The notes under the pieces are model-generated. The model was given only the letters and a program-made list of their open reading frames with translations. It was not told where the DNA came from and searched no databases. From NCBI RefSeq assembly GCF_001641085.1, contig NZ_LXIE01000001.1:434001-498000 (forward strand): a stretch of 64,000 nt of DNA, given 5' to 3'. Of this stretch, positions 45,466-54,644 are shown piece by piece. Numbering within the stretch: position 1 is the first letter of the stretch; every line of letters begins with the position of its first letter. This stretch comes from Aequorivita soesokkakensis. Lineage in GTDB: Bacteria; Bacteroidota; Bacteroidia; Flavobacteriales; Flavobacteriaceae. The position numbers and the translations under genes were made by a program.

Positions 45466-46434
45466 TTAAATTCTTTCTACTGATATGTAATCTCTTTCAC
45501 CAAAAATAATATCTCCTTTTAACTCTCCATTATTGTAAATTAATTTTATTGGATCATTTAATCCGTAAAGAATTACATTGTGATAGTCATGATTAACTAA
45601 ATCATCTTTACTAGGGAAGCTATTATATAATATTCTATTATAATCTGGTTGTAAATGTTTTATTAATGCCTTCTCAGCGTCTAAGGATATAGTTTTTTTT
45701 GATGGTAACATATAATCCAATAAATAATTTGACATTTCTGTTGGGGTGGCATCATCTCCCCATTTTACAATTGTGTTATTATCCTTAATTCTAAATAACA
45801 TTATCATAATTTCATTAGAAGGAATGTTTTGGAAAGATAAAGGTTCTTGATTAGTTAAGATTTCTTGAAAAGTAGAATGGCTAGATAATCTTTCACAAAT
45901 ATTTTGCTCTGTAGATTTACCTACATAATGAACTTTATACTCCAACATTTTAGAATAGTCTCCATTAAATTTAGCTCTAATATGCCCTTTCCAATAATTT
46001 TGAAGAAGTTTATCAGGAGTGAATTGCGCTAACCTTGATACTTCTCCCGATACTTTATTCTTTGATTGAATAGTAAATGCTTGAGTGCCTTTAAAAGGAG
46101 CTCCTATTTTTTTTTCAGGGGTGCTTTTACGATTATGTAATCTTAATTCTATAGACTTTGATAAATCTGTCGCAATATTATCCTGAATAAGAGGTAGCAT
46201 GCATCTAACAATCTCGGGATTACCTTCTTGCTCGATATCAAAGCTGAGTTCTAAAGTATCCTCCCAGAGAAAAAAATTACTGAATGTAATTTCTTTACGT
46301 TGAATAATCATATAAATATGACTATCGTAGACATTTTCGCGAAATTCTTTATCCTTAATAAATTTTGCAAAGTAATAAGCACTTAATGGAGCATATCCTA
46401 ATTCCAAATCATTTATTAGAATACCTTTTGTCAT
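45466..46434 (-). CDS. Unknown protein with GIY-YIG-like segment
   Basis: This is a 322-residue protein of unknown family. The N-terminal half is beta-rich and unrecognised. Near residue 165, Y-K-V-H-Y-V-G-K-S-T-E-Q-N-I-C-E-R-L-S-S-H resembles the second strand and Arg helix of GIY-YIG nucleases (Y-x-G-x-S...R-L..H), and E-K-A-L-I-K-H-L-Q-P-D-Y-N near 265 fits the Glu helix and terminal Asn. The composition is more AT-rich than the flanking metabolic genes, and it sits beside REP-like hairpins, so it may be an acquired gene. No partner genes are obvious. Confidence 0.6.
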   Translation of the reverse strand: MTKGILINDLELGYAPLSAYYFAKFIKDKEFRENVYDSHIYMIIQRKEITFSNFFLWEDTLELSFDIEQEGNPEIVRCMLPLIQDNIATDLSKSIELRLHNRKSTPEKKIGAPFKGTQAFTIQSKNKVSGEVSRLAQFTPDKLLQNYWKGHIRAKFNGDYSKMLEYKVHYVGKSTEQNICERLSSHSTFQEILTNQEPLSFQNIPSNEIMIMLFRIKDNNTIVKWGDDATPTEMSNYLLDYMLPSKKTISLDAEKALIKHLQPDYNRILYNSFPSKDDLVNHDYHNVILYGLNDPIKLIYNNGELKGDIIFGERDYISVERI

Positions 46435-46460
46435 TCAGTGATTTCTTTGTATTAATATTT

Positions 46461-48593
46461 CTACTCCACCCCCTCAATCAAAACCCCCAACATCTCAATA
46501 GCAGCATCACTAATGCGGGTTCCTGGACCGTAAACGGCCACTGCGCCGGCATCAAAAAGGTATTGGTAGTCCTGCGCGGGTATTACGCCGCCCACGATGA
46601 CCATAATATCTTCGCGGCCGTACTTTTTTAGTGCCTCTATAACCTGTGGCACGAGGGTTTTGTGCCCCGCGGCAAGGGAGGAAACACCGAGAATGTGTAC
46701 GTCGTTTTCCACGGCCTGTTTGGCGGCTTCGGCTGGAGTTTGGAACAATGGGCCTATGTCCACGTCAAAACCTACATCGGCATAGCCCGTGGCTACTACC
46801 TTGGCGCCGCGGTCGTGTCCGTCCTGCCCCATTTTGGCAATCATAATACGGGGGCGGCGGCCTTCAAGTTCAGCGAACTTGTCTGCCATTTGCCTTGCCT
46901 TATCAAAACTTGGGTCTTTTTTCATCTCTTTGCTATACACGCCGCTAAAGGAGCGTATTTGTGCCTTGTACCTGCCGAATTCCTTTTCCATCGCGGTTGA
47001 GATTTCGCCAAGGGTTGCCCTGTGGCGGGCAGCTTCTACGGCTAAAGCTAGTAAATTTCCTTCACCTGTCTTTGCACATTCGGTAATATCTGCCAGTGCC
47101 TTTTCTACCTTTTTGGTGTCGCGGGTGGCTTTTATGCGGTTTAGGCGTTCAATCTGCGAGGTACGGACCTTTTGGTTGTCCACGTCGAGGATTTGTAGCG
47201 GGTCTTCCTTTTCAAGACGGTATTTGTTTACGCCCACGATGATGTCCTGTCCGCTATCAATACGCGCCTGCTTACGGGCAGAGGCTTCCTCTATGCGCAG
47301 TTTGGGAATTCCTGCCTCAATGGCTTTGGTCATTCCGCCCAGTTCTTCTACTTCTTCAATTAGCGCCCAGGCTTTGTTGGCGATTTCATTGGTAAGGTTT
47401 TCCACATAATAACTTCCCGCCCAAGGATCAACCGTTTTGGTGATTTGGGTTTCGGTCTGGAGGAATATCTGGGTGTTCCGTGCAATACGTGCAGAGAAAT
47501 CTGTTGGCAAGGCGATGGCTTCATCCAAAGCATTTGTGTGAAGCGATTGCGTTCCACCGAAAACTGCGGCAGCCGCTTCAATGGCGGTTCGCGCTACGTT
47601 GTTGAAAGGATCTTGTTCAGTAAGACTCCAACCGCTTGTTTGGCAGTGGGTTCTTAATGCTAAGGATTTTTCACTTTTGGGGTTGAACTGTTTTACAATC
47701 TTTGCCCAAAGCATACGGGCGGCGCGCATTTTTGCGATTTCCATAAAATGGTTCATCCCAATTGCCCAAAAGAAAGAAAGTCTTGGCGCAAAAGTATCAA
47801 TATCCATTCCTGCCTTTATTCCTGTGCGGATGTATTCCAAACCGTCTGCCAAAGTGTATGCAAGTTCAATATCTGCCGTGGCTCCGGCTTCCTGCATATG
47901 GTAGCCGGAAATGGAGATGCTGTTGAACTTCGGCATGTTTTTCGAAGTGAATTCAAAAATATCGCTGATAATCTTCATCGATGGCGTGGGCGGATAAATG
48001 TAGGTATTGCGCACCATGAATTCCTTTAGAATGTCATTCTGAATAGTTCCTGCCAAATCTTTTGGCGAAACGCCCTGCTCTTCCGCAGCGACAATATAGA
48101 ATGCCATAATGGGAAGCACGGCACCGTTCATCGTCATGGAGACGCTCATCTTGTCCAACGGAATTTGGTCGAAAAGGATTTTCATATCCTCTACGCTATC
48201 AATCGCTACGCCTGCTTTCCCCACATCGCCCTCTACCCTTTCGTGGTCGCTGTCGTAACCGCGATGGGTTGCAAGATCGAAAGCTACGGAAAGCCCTTTT
48301 TGGCCTGCAGCGAGATTACGTCTGTAAAAGGCGTTGCTATCTTCAGCTGTTGAAAAACCTGCATATTGGCGAATAGTCCACGGACGGCGTACATACATAG
48401 TGGAATATGGCCCACGAAGGTTTGGTGTAATTCCGGCTACGAAGTTTAGGTGTTTAAGATCTGCAATATCTTCATTGCTGTAATTCTTCTTAACCTCAAT
48501 GTTTTCAGCCGTTGTGAATTTTTCTGCTTCTGTATTCGGCCTTTCTTCTTCAGAATTTTTCAATTCTATATGTTCTAAATTTCTCCTATCCAT
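46461..48593 (-). CDS. mutB: Methylmalonyl-CoA mutase, large (catalytic) subunit
   Basis: This adenosylcobalamin-dependent enzyme interconverts succinyl-CoA and methylmalonyl-CoA in propionate metabolism. The 710-residue subunit has the TIM barrel ([20 protein letters not shown] near residue 58, C-Q-T-S-G-W-S-L-T near 315, [10 protein letters not shown] near 345). The C-terminal B12 domain has G-Q-D-G-H-D-R-G-A near 590, where the His is the cobalt ligand, then G-V-S-S-L-A-A-G-H. It is the last gene of the udk-divIC-mutA-small-mutB operon and overlaps the small gene by 19 bp. Confidence 0.97.
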   Translation of the reverse strand: MDRRNLEHIELKNSEEERPNTEAEKFTTAENIEVKKNYSNEDIADLKHLNFVAGITPNLRGPYSTMYVRRPWTIRQYAGFSTAEDSNAFYRRNLAAGQKGLSVAFDLATHRGYDSDHERVEGDVGKAGVAIDSVEDMKILFDQIPLDKMSVSMTMNGAVLPIMAFYIVAAEEQGVSPKDLAGTIQNDILKEFMVRNTYIYPPTPSMKIISDIFEFTSKNMPKFNSISISGYHMQEAGATADIELAYTLADGLEYIRTGIKAGMDIDTFAPRLSFFWAIGMNHFMEIAKMRAARMLWAKIVKQFNPKSEKSLALRTHCQTSGWSLTEQDPFNNVARTAIEAAAAVFGGTQSLHTNALDEAIALPTDFSARIARNTQIFLQTETQITKTVDPWAGSYYVENLTNEIANKAWALIEEVEELGGMTKAIEAGIPKLRIEEASARKQARIDSGQDIIVGVNKYRLEKEDPLQILDVDNQKVRTSQIERLNRIKATRDTKKVEKALADITECAKTGEGNLLALAVEAARHRATLGEISTAMEKEFGRYKAQIRSFSGVYSKEMKKDPSFDKARQMADKFAELEGRRPRIMIAKMGQDGHDRGAKVVATGYADVGFDVDIGPLFQTPAEAAKQAVENDVHILGVSSLAAGHKTLVPQVIEALKKYGREDIMVIVGGVIPAQDYQYLFDAGAVAVYGPGTRISDAAIEMLGVLIEGVE

Positions 48594-48772
48594 ATTTTTT
48601 CAATGCTTTCCCAACCCATAAATATTCCAAAACAAATTAGCAATATTGATACAAACACAATAAGGACGCGGAAATACTTGTGTGTTGATAACGTTTTGTA
48701 ACGAGTGAGCAGCGCTAAGCCGAGGACGACAAAGATGATTCCTAAAACGGTTCCTAATACTTGATTGTTCAT
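48575..48772 (-). CDS. Small membrane protein between mutA and mutB
   Basis: This 65-residue protein has two transmembrane segments ([17 protein letters not shown] and [16 protein letters not shown]) separated by a basic loop ([10 protein letters not shown]). Its start overlaps the mutA stop and its end overlaps the mutB start, so it is translated as part of the operon. No family is recognised, and a link with the mutase is only positional. Confidence 0.7.
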   Translation of the reverse strand: MNNQVLGTVLGIIFVVLGLALLTRYKTLSTHKYFRVLIVFVSILLICFGIFMGWESIEKIWIGEI

Positions 48773-50142
48773 GATTCTTGATTTAAGCGTTCCTGTTCAG
48801 TGATTTCAGATATTCTTTTTTCAATAATCGGGGCAATTAGTGTTTTTACGGGATTGTGTTTTACGAAAGGAAAAAGTTCCAAATCGTTTTTCATTCGGTC
48901 GTTTTTATTTGGGTGGTAATTGGTTCCCAAAAGTTTCAGTTCGCCACTGTCAAATTGTTTTTGTTCCTTTTCGGCACTTTCCTTTATTTTCTTTTGAATA
49001 GTTCCTTCCTTTAATTGTTGAAGAAAACCGCCGCCTTTTTCTATTTCCTTAAAAAGCTGAAGCGCTTTTTCGGCAAGTTCATCCGTTAGGCTTTCAATAT
49101 AATACGTTCCGTCCGCCGGATTGCTTACGGTATCAAAATAGCTTTCATGCTTTAAAATAAGCAATTGGTTGCGGGAAATGCGTTCGCCAAATTCGTTGCT
49201 TTTATGGTAGAGTGCGTCATAAGGCATATTGCAAACTGTATCTGCGCCGCCTAAAACTGCGCTCATGCATTCGGTGGTGCTTCGGAGTAGGTTTACGTTG
49301 TAATCGTAAAGGGTTTTATTGCGTTTTGAAGGCGTTGCTATTATATGGCAAGTTTCATTTATGCCGTATTCGTTAGCCAAGGTTGCATAAAGTTTTCGGA
49401 GGGCGCGGATTTTCGCTATTTCGAAGAAGTAGTTTGGGCCGGTTGCGAGGTTGAAGGTTAAACTTAAAGATTGCTTCGTTTCACTCGCAATGTGGTTTAA
49501 ATATTCGTTAGCATGTGCTAAGGCGTAGGCTAATTGTTGCACTATGTTGGCACCTGCGTTTTGGTATAAGCTTGTATCTACTGAAAGAAGATTTTGCGCA
49601 GTGTTTTTTTGAAAAATATTGTCGAGAATTTCGTGGTCCTTTTTCAGATTGTGAAACCAGTTTCCTGTGCGGGCAAGGTTTCCTATTAAGTCTATGTTAT
49701 AATAAACGGTTGCTTTTTTTTCTGAAAAGAATTTGAGGAGTTTGTTGTAAAAAGCTTCGGATAGAAATGTTAAGTTGAAATAAATTGAAACGGTTTTAAA
49801 CGGGAAATCCTTAAAAACATTTCGTGGTTCAAAATCTTCGGCAGCGGTAAAAATTATCGCCTCTGCACCTCTTTCCGAAGCATTCAAGGCAATACTGTTT
49901 GCTATTTTTTCGTCATCAATAAAGATCTTTTGGGCAATTTTCCAACTTTCCGGCTGTCCGGGAATGTGCTGTAAATCTTCCTTAAAATCGTCTTCGTGAT
50001 AAAACGGTTTTACATGAATGCCTTCGGGGCTTTTCCAAACTAGCGTTTCATTGTAATCCGCCCCTTTTAGATCGAACTGTATCTGCTGTTTCCATTGTTT
50101 GGCGGAAACTTCATCAAAACCCTCAAATAAAAATTTGCTCAT
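48769..50142 (-). CDS. mutA: Methylmalonyl-CoA mutase, small subunit
   Basis: This 457-residue non-catalytic partner of MutB shares the barrel fold (W-K-Q-Q-I-Q-F-D-L-K-G-A near residue 17, A-E-K-A-L-Q-L-F near 390) but lacks the B12 domain; the length ends before the cobalamin part. R-A-L-R-K-L-Y-A-T-L and V-L-G-G-A-D-T-V-C-N-M-P near 290 are typical. It overlaps the divIC-like gene by 4 bp. Confidence 0.93.
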   Translation of the reverse strand: MSKFLFEGFDEVSAKQWKQQIQFDLKGADYNETLVWKSPEGIHVKPFYHEDDFKEDLQHIPGQPESWKIAQKIFIDDEKIANSIALNASERGAEAIIFTAAEDFEPRNVFKDFPFKTVSIYFNLTFLSEAFYNKLLKFFSEKKATVYYNIDLIGNLARTGNWFHNLKKDHEILDNIFQKNTAQNLLSVDTSLYQNAGANIVQQLAYALAHANEYLNHIASETKQSLSLTFNLATGPNYFFEIAKIRALRKLYATLANEYGINETCHIIATPSKRNKTLYDYNVNLLRSTTECMSAVLGGADTVCNMPYDALYHKSNEFGERISRNQLLILKHESYFDTVSNPADGTYYIESLTDELAEKALQLFKEIEKGGGFLQQLKEGTIQKKIKESAEKEQKQFDSGELKLLGTNYHPNKNDRMKNDLELFPFVKHNPVKTLIAPIIEKRISEITEQERLNQES

Positions 50143-50471
50143 CGCTTTTCTTCTTTTTTGATGCTGTCTTCGTTTTCAATTATATAAATGTCTTCGTTTT
50201 CCTTTTTCAAATAATATTTTTCACGGGCAAATTTCTCCATCTCGCCGCTATCCTCCATTTTTTTTATAAAACTTTTATCTTGGTCTATTTCCTTTTGATA
50301 AAACTCTGCATTATCCTCCAAGGCATTGATATCACTATCCAATTCGTGATGGATCAAATAGGAATTGGCATCAAAGAAAATCATCCAAACAATGAAAAGG
50401 ACGAGGATAAGCACGTATTTATTACTTATAAACCTGACCCACTTTTTCTGTTTAAATTCTTTAAAATTCAC
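50139..50471 (-). CDS. FtsB/DivIC-like septum formation initiator
   Basis: This 110-residue bitopic membrane protein of the FtsB/DivIC family acts in the divisome. It has a short basic N-terminus (K-Q-K-K-W-V-R-F-I), one transmembrane segment (Y-V-L-I-L-V-L-F-I-V-W-M-I-F-F), then a coiled coil and the family block F-A-R-E-K-Y-Y-L-K-K-E-N-E-D near residue 83. It lies between udk and mutA with 4-bp overlaps on both sides, a conserved order in Flavobacteriaceae. Confidence 0.9.
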   Translation of the reverse strand: MNFKEFKQKKWVRFISNKYVLILVLFIVWMIFFDANSYLIHHELDSDINALEDNAEFYQKEIDQDKSFIKKMEDSGEMEKFAREKYYLKKENEDIYIIENEDSIKKEEKR

Positions 50472-51088
50472 GATTCGGTATAACTTATTTTTTGGTGAAT
50501 AATACTCCTTATAACGTTTACGGCAACGGTGTTGTATTTATTTGTGGGAATTATAATATCCGCAAATTCCTTTGTTGGCTCTATGAACTGTTGGTGCATT
50601 GGCTTCAGCGTTGTTTGGTAGCGGTTTAAAACTTCTTCCAAATCGCGGCCGCGGGTGGCTATGTCGCGTTTCAACCTTCGTATCAAGCGTTCGTCGCTAT
50701 CTGCGTGCACGAAAATTTTTATATCGAACATTTCGCGAATGTCGGGATGCGCCAAGATTAAAATCCCTTCCACAATAATAACCTTTTTTGGGAATGTAGT
50801 AATCGTTTCGCCCGTTCTATTGTGCTCCACAAAGGAATATACAGGCTGTTCAAAGGAATTTCCTTTCCGAAGTTCTTTTAAATGACTCACCAACAAATCA
50901 AAGTCTATTGCTTTGGGATGGTCAAAATTTATTTTTTTGCGTTCATCCATAGATAAATCACTGGTATCGTGATAATAGGAATCCTGCGAAATAACACAAA
51001 CTTCATCCACGGGAAGTTCAGCAACTATTTGATCTACCACTGTGGTTTTCCCGCTTCCGGTGCCACCGGCGATGCCAATTATGAGCAT
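50468..51088 (-). CDS. udk: Uridine kinase
   Basis: This enzyme phosphorylates uridine and cytidine in pyrimidine salvage. The 206-residue protein shows Walker A G-I-A-G-G-T-G-S-G-K-T-T at the start, then D-S-Y-Y-H near residue 37, N-F-D-H-P-K-A-I-D near 54, Y-S-F-V-E-H-N-R near 84, E-G-I-L near 105, and R-R-L-K-R-D near 134. It is the first gene of the operon leading to the methylmalonyl-CoA mutase genes and has a good promoter in front. Confidence 0.96.
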   Translation of the reverse strand: MLIIGIAGGTGSGKTTVVDQIVAELPVDEVCVISQDSYYHDTSDLSMDERKKINFDHPKAIDFDLLVSHLKELRKGNSFEQPVYSFVEHNRTGETITTFPKKVIIVEGILILAHPDIREMFDIKIFVHADSDERLIRRLKRDIATRGRDLEEVLNRYQTTLKPMHQQFIEPTKEFADIIIPTNKYNTVAVNVIRSIIHQKISYTES

Positions 51089-51104
51089 ATTTTAAAGGTT
51101 TATA

Positions 51105-51135
51105 CAAAGGTAGGGAAAAGGGTTGCAGGTTTCAA
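51105..51135 (-). promoter_or_regulatory. Predicted promoter of the udk operon
   Basis: On the minus strand, TTG (51133-51135), 20 bp, then TACCTTTG (51105-51112) matches the Bacteroidota pattern, 16 bp before the udk start. Confidence 0.65.
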
Positions 51136-51136
51136 G

Positions 51137-51290
51137 TTTTAATTAATAGTCGATGGGTTTATGAGTTTAGAAATTTAGAAGTTTAGAAAAACGTGGGTAA
51201 TGCTAAACTCATCGACTTCTAAACTCATCGACATTAATTTCGCATCTCCTATCTCGTATCTCGTATTTCGTATCTCGCACTTCTTTCCTA
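51137..51290. repeat. Intergenic imperfect repeats
   Basis: GTCGATGGGTTTATGAGTTT and its inverted counterpart AAACTCATCGAC (twice) form an imperfect hairpin region. It is followed by three or four copies of a TATCTCGTA-like unit. Similar scraps occur at 56990-57025. This is flavobacterial intergenic repeat material with no coding signal. Confidence 0.6.
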
Positions 51291-51313
51291 TTTTTGAAAT
51301 CAATAAAATTGAA

Positions 51314-51964
51314 ATGAAAACAATCCTGCTCCATCCTTCCTATTTTCCTTCCATTGAACAGATGGCGGCTGTGGCGCAGGCTGAAAAAGTGGTTTTTGAA
51401 GCGGAAGATAATTACCAAAAGCAAACCTACCGAAACCGAACATTTATTGCACACAGCAACGGCAGGCTTTTGTTGAACATTCCAATAAAACATACGGGAA
51501 AGCGCAGAAAAACAAAAGATGTGATTGTTGAAAATGATTTTCCGTGGCAGGAACAACATTGGAAGAGTTTACAAAGTGCTTATCGCACCTCGCCTTTTTT
51601 TGAATATTACGAAGACGATTTAAAACCTCTATTTACAGAGCCCGTTGGAAATTTGATGGAACACAATCTTAAAATATTCGATTTGTTGTGCGAACTGATT
51701 GGGATTGAAGTTGATGTTTCAAAAACTGTTGGTTTTGAAAAAAATCCTGAAATCACCGATCTGCGGATTTTGATTGATGCAAAAAGAAAGTCGAATTTTG
51801 AAGCGGAAGTATATACGCAAGTTCACGAAGCAAATCATCCTTTTTTACCGAATCTTTCGGTCCTGGATTTACTTTTCAATGAAGGGCCAAATGCGTTAAG
51901 TTATTTGGAAAGAGCCCCTCTGCCCGTCGGGCATCTCCCCAAAAGGGAGAATACATCAGAGTAA
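51314..51964 (+). CDS. WbqC-like family protein
   Basis: This 216-residue protein is WbqC-like. It starts M-K-T-I-L-L-H-P-S-Y-F-P-S-I-E-Q, where the family has a similar P-x-Y-F-P block, followed by N-Y-Q-K-Q-T-Y-R-N-R near residue 33, P-I-K-H-T-G near 58, and W-K-S-L-Q-S-A-Y-R-T-S-P-F-F near 83. The frame opens 38 codons upstream inside repeat DNA, so the ATG at 51314 is used. The last 16 residues (P-L-P-V-G-H-L-P-K-R) are encoded by an intergenic palindromic repeat and look like an acquired tail. The role is uncertain; relatives sit in polysaccharide loci. Confidence 0.85.
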   Translation: MKTILLHPSYFPSIEQMAAVAQAEKVVFEAEDNYQKQTYRNRTFIAHSNGRLLLNIPIKHTGKRRKTKDVIVENDFPWQEQHWKSLQSAYRTSPFFEYYEDDLKPLFTEPVGNLMEHNLKIFDLLCELIGIEVDVSKTVGFEKNPEITDLRILIDAKRKSNFEAEVYTQVHEANHPFLPNLSVLDLLFNEGPNALSYLERAPLPVGHLPKRENTSE

Positions 51965-51994
51965 AAATTCCCCCTTTTGGGGTTAGGGGGCCTT
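51915..51994. repeat. Palindromic repeat after the WbqC-like gene
   Basis: CCCCAAAAGGGAGAAT pairs with ATTCCCCCTTTTGGGG, followed by TTAGGGGG. A related piece (CCCCTTTGGGGGTTGGGGGG) lies at 61634-61653. It is probably a dispersed intergenic repeat that also ends transcription of both convergent genes. Confidence 0.65.
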
Positions 51995-53009
51995 ACCACC
52001 CCACCGTTGCCCGAACGGCATAATGGTCTGAAAACGTTTTCTTCATTGTATCGAATGAAATAATATCGAGCCCTTCCGAAGCAAAAATATAATCAATCCG
52101 CATAGGGAATTTTTCAAACTTAAAAGTCGTTCCCAAGCCGTTTCCGCGCTCGCGGAAAGCATCCTGCATTCCGTCTTTCAATTTTCGATAACTGTATGAA
52201 AAGGGTGTATTGTTGAAATCGCCGCAAATAATTACAGGATACTTAGTTTTTTGTTTGTGCTCCAAAATTGCCTCCACTTGGTTTTGCTGTTTTTCAAACG
52301 CGCCGGAAACACGTTTTCGAAGTTTTTCGTTATCGCTTTCCTGAAGAAAACTAACACGTGGAATTATTCCCAGCGACTGTAAATGCACACTGTAGATGCG
52401 CAAGGTATCATTTCCTTTCACAACATCTGCATACAGTGTATTGTTGTAAGTATCTTTAAAATCGAACCCGCCTGTGTTAATCAACGGATATTTAGAAAAG
52501 AAGGCGTGGCCAAGTTTTGCCTTTTCAGAACTAAAGTGAATATATTGGTATGGATAGGCCGAAAAATCTACTTTGTTGGGTTTATAATATTCCTGCACAA
52601 AAACCACATCTGGGTTTTCTTCGGTAAGTATTTCAGAAATTATTTGTGAAGCATCAATTTTAGAGTCTTTTTCATACGCATTGAACAAACGAACATTGTA
52701 TGAAAGCACATTTAGCGTGTTTTTATATTGCGAAACATCGCCTTCCGAAGACATTTCATAAAAAACATTAAAATAAAAATAGGAAATAAAAAGCACGGTA
52801 AATGATATAAAAAACCTACGCCGAAGCTGGATTGCCCAATAAATTGCAAAAAGGATATTTACGATAATAAGCAAGGAAACCACCAAACTTAGCAATGATA
52901 GCGTGGGAAAACTTTTTGGAGGCAAATAGGGCAAAACAAAAGAAATCAACAACAGAAATGCTGCAAGCAAATTGCCCCAGTATATCAATTTGTTGAGAGA
53001 TTTCCGCAT
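51993..53009 (-). CDS. Endonuclease/exonuclease/phosphatase family membrane protein
   Basis: This 338-residue protein has three N-terminal transmembrane segments (W-G-N-L-L-A-A-F-L-L-L-I-S-F and following) and a large EEP domain. Catalytic marks are L-S-Y-N-V-R-L-F-N near residue 105, F-V-Q-E-Y near 137 (metal Glu), I-I-C-G-D-F-N-N-T-P near 248, R-I-D-Y-I-F-A near 308, and S-D-H-Y-A at the end. The ATG at 53009 is preferred, as the longer frame overlaps the rhomboid gene. The substrate (phosphodiester or phospholipid head group) is unknown. Confidence 0.88.
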   Translation of the reverse strand: MRKSLNKLIYWGNLLAAFLLLISFVLPYLPPKSFPTLSLLSLVVSLLIIVNILFAIYWAIQLRRRFFISFTVLFISYFYFNVFYEMSSEGDVSQYKNTLNVLSYNVRLFNAYEKDSKIDASQIISEILTEENPDVVFVQEYYKPNKVDFSAYPYQYIHFSSEKAKLGHAFFSKYPLINTGGFDFKDTYNNTLYADVVKGNDTLRIYSVHLQSLGIIPRVSFLQESDNEKLRKRVSGAFEKQQNQVEAILEHKQKTKYPVIICGDFNNTPFSYSYRKLKDGMQDAFRERGNGLGTTFKFEKFPMRIDYIFASEGLDIISFDTMKKTFSDHYAVRATVGW

Positions 53010-53013
53010 AATT

Positions 53014-53889
53014 TTAATCCTCTTTCCCGGCTTTAAACAGAAAGTCCTTTTCTTCTTTCGTAAGACTTTCATAACCGCTTTTACCTATTTTGTCCAAAAT
53101 GCCATCTACCTTTTTTTGGTTTTCAGATTTTGCTTCTTTGGGTTTAGAACGCTGGGGCGTGGGTTGTGTTGTGCGATGCACTTTTTTGAAAGGCTTTTTT
53201 GTTCGTGGCTTGAAAATGTTTGCAATCCAATCCATAAAGTTTTCAAACCATTTACCAATGTCATTTCCTTTGGCAAGTTGGGTAGCATAAATAAATCCGA
53301 AAATACCTCCGCCCACATGCGCCATCAAACCTCCAGCATTGCCCGAAGTCGGCATCCGTATTAAATCAAAAAGAAATATAAACAGTGCAATGTGCCAAAG
53401 TTTTATGGTAAAGGTAAAAAGACGCACTTCAGTATTTGGTGTATAGGTAGCTATAAAAATCATAATTGCCGTAACAGCTCCTGAAGCGCCAATGAGAGAG
53501 CCATATTTTTCAGCAAAAACTGGAAAAAAATTATAGGTAATTACAAAAAGAATTCCACCGAAAAGGGCGCCCAGCAAATAGAGCGTCAACAATCTTTTTC
53601 CTGAAAAAAGATTTAACACAAACTGCCCAAACCAATAGAGCCAAAGCATATTGAACAGAATATGAAGAAAGCCAAAATGCAGAAATCCGTATGTAATTAA
53701 AGTCCAAGGGCGGACTAAAATCAAATTCAAATTGTCATACAAAATAAACCAGCGTGAAAAGTATTGTTGGCTTACATCCAAAAAGAAAGCTCCCAAACGA
53801 ACTACCAAAAATACAGCAACATTTATAACAATGAGCTTGACTAAGATATTGGCCGTTTTATATTGATATGCAAGGTTTGGCGCTGCCAT
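53014..53889 (-). CDS. Rhomboid-family intramembrane serine protease (long form)
   Basis: This 291-residue membrane protease has six helices with the catalytic Ser in I-G-A-S-G-A-V near residue 154 and the catalytic His in L-M-A-H-V-G-G-G near 207. F-G-F-L-H-I-L-F-N-M-L-W near 70 is the conserved H-x-x-x-N helix. A cytosolic basic C-terminal region of about 75 residues, ending L-T-K-E-E-K-D-F-L-F, is typical of the Bacteroidota form. It lies 2 bp from a second rhomboid gene on the same strand. Confidence 0.93.
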   Translation of the reverse strand: MAAPNLAYQYKTANILVKLIVINVAVFLVVRLGAFFLDVSQQYFSRWFILYDNLNLILVRPWTLITYGFLHFGFLHILFNMLWLYWFGQFVLNLFSGKRLLTLYLLGALFGGILFVITYNFFPVFAEKYGSLIGASGAVTAIMIFIATYTPNTEVRLFTFTIKLWHIALFIFLFDLIRMPTSGNAGGLMAHVGGGIFGFIYATQLAKGNDIGKWFENFMDWIANIFKPRTKKPFKKVHRTTQPTPQRSKPKEAKSENQKKVDGILDKIGKSGYESLTKEEKDFLFKAGKED

Positions 53890-53891
53890 AG

Positions 53892-54644
53892 TTAATTCCA
53901 GCGATGGTTATCAAAACTGTTCTTTTTCCAATACCAAGCCATAATAAAGCCGAAAAGTGCGCCGCCAAGATGTGCCCAGTTTGCAATATTCTGCCCGAAA
54001 AGAGAAAAACCAGTTAATCCAGAAAACAAATCCAAAAGCAATAATCCGGGAATAAAATATTTCGCTTTTATGGGAATTGGAAGGAATATTAGCATTAATT
54101 CGGTATTGGGATATAATATTCCGAAAGCAACCAAAACCCCATAAATAGCACCAGAGGCACCAACTGCCGAAGTATTAAATATTGTAAAAATATTATCTAA
54201 TTTGGTCTGAGAAACAACTTCCAAAATACTCCTACTGCCACCTGTTCCAGTAGTTAAAAAATTACTCACATCAGTTTGGCTCCAACCTCCTGCCAACAAT
54301 GCATCGGTAACACTATGGATTTGAAAATATGATACCGTTAAATGCACCAATGCGGCTCCCAAACCAGCAGAAAAGTAGAAGAACAAAAATTTGTTTCTTC
54401 CCCATTGCATTTCTAGGGGGCTACCGAACATATATAAGGCAAACATATTAAAGAGAATATGCATAAAATTTTCATTATCGTGCATAAACATATGTGTGAT
54501 AGGCTGCCAAAATTGGAAATTGGGATTCTCAAAATAATAAAGAGAAAACAATTTGTAAGCAATTTCACCCGAAAGCAATGAACCAATGAACATTAAGACA
54601 TTGATTATAATTAAAACTTTTACCGTTTCGGTTATTCTTCCCAT
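53892..54644 (-). CDS. Rhomboid-family intramembrane serine protease
   Basis: This is the second rhomboid of the tandem pair, 250 residues. The catalytic Ser is in V-G-A-S-G-A-I-Y-G near residue 160 and the His in W-A-H-L-G-G-A-L near 223. H-I-L-F-N-M-F-A-L-Y near 64 and W-Q-P-I-T-H-M-F-M near 46 are conserved. A hydrophilic insertion near 115-150 lengthens a loop compared with E. coli GlpG. It starts right after mutL, so the order mutL, rhomboid 1, rhomboid 2, EEP protein forms one probable operon. Confidence 0.93.
   Translation of the reverse strand: MGRITETVKVLIIINVLMFIGSLLSGEIAYKLFSLYYFENPNFQFWQPITHMFMHDNENFMHILFNMFALYMFGSPLEMQWGRNKFLFFYFSAGLGAALVHLTVSYFQIHSVTDALLAGGWSQTDVSNFLTTGTGGSRSILEVVSQTKLDNIFTIFNTSAVGASGAIYGVLVAFGILYPNTELMLIFLPIPIKAKYFIPGLLLLDLFSGLTGFSLFGQNIANWAHLGGALFGFIMAWYWKKNSFDNHRWN

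Noticed and set aside
46597-47409. Long plus-strand frames opposite mutB
   Set aside because: They mirror the codon bias of mutB on the other strand, with no family motifs.
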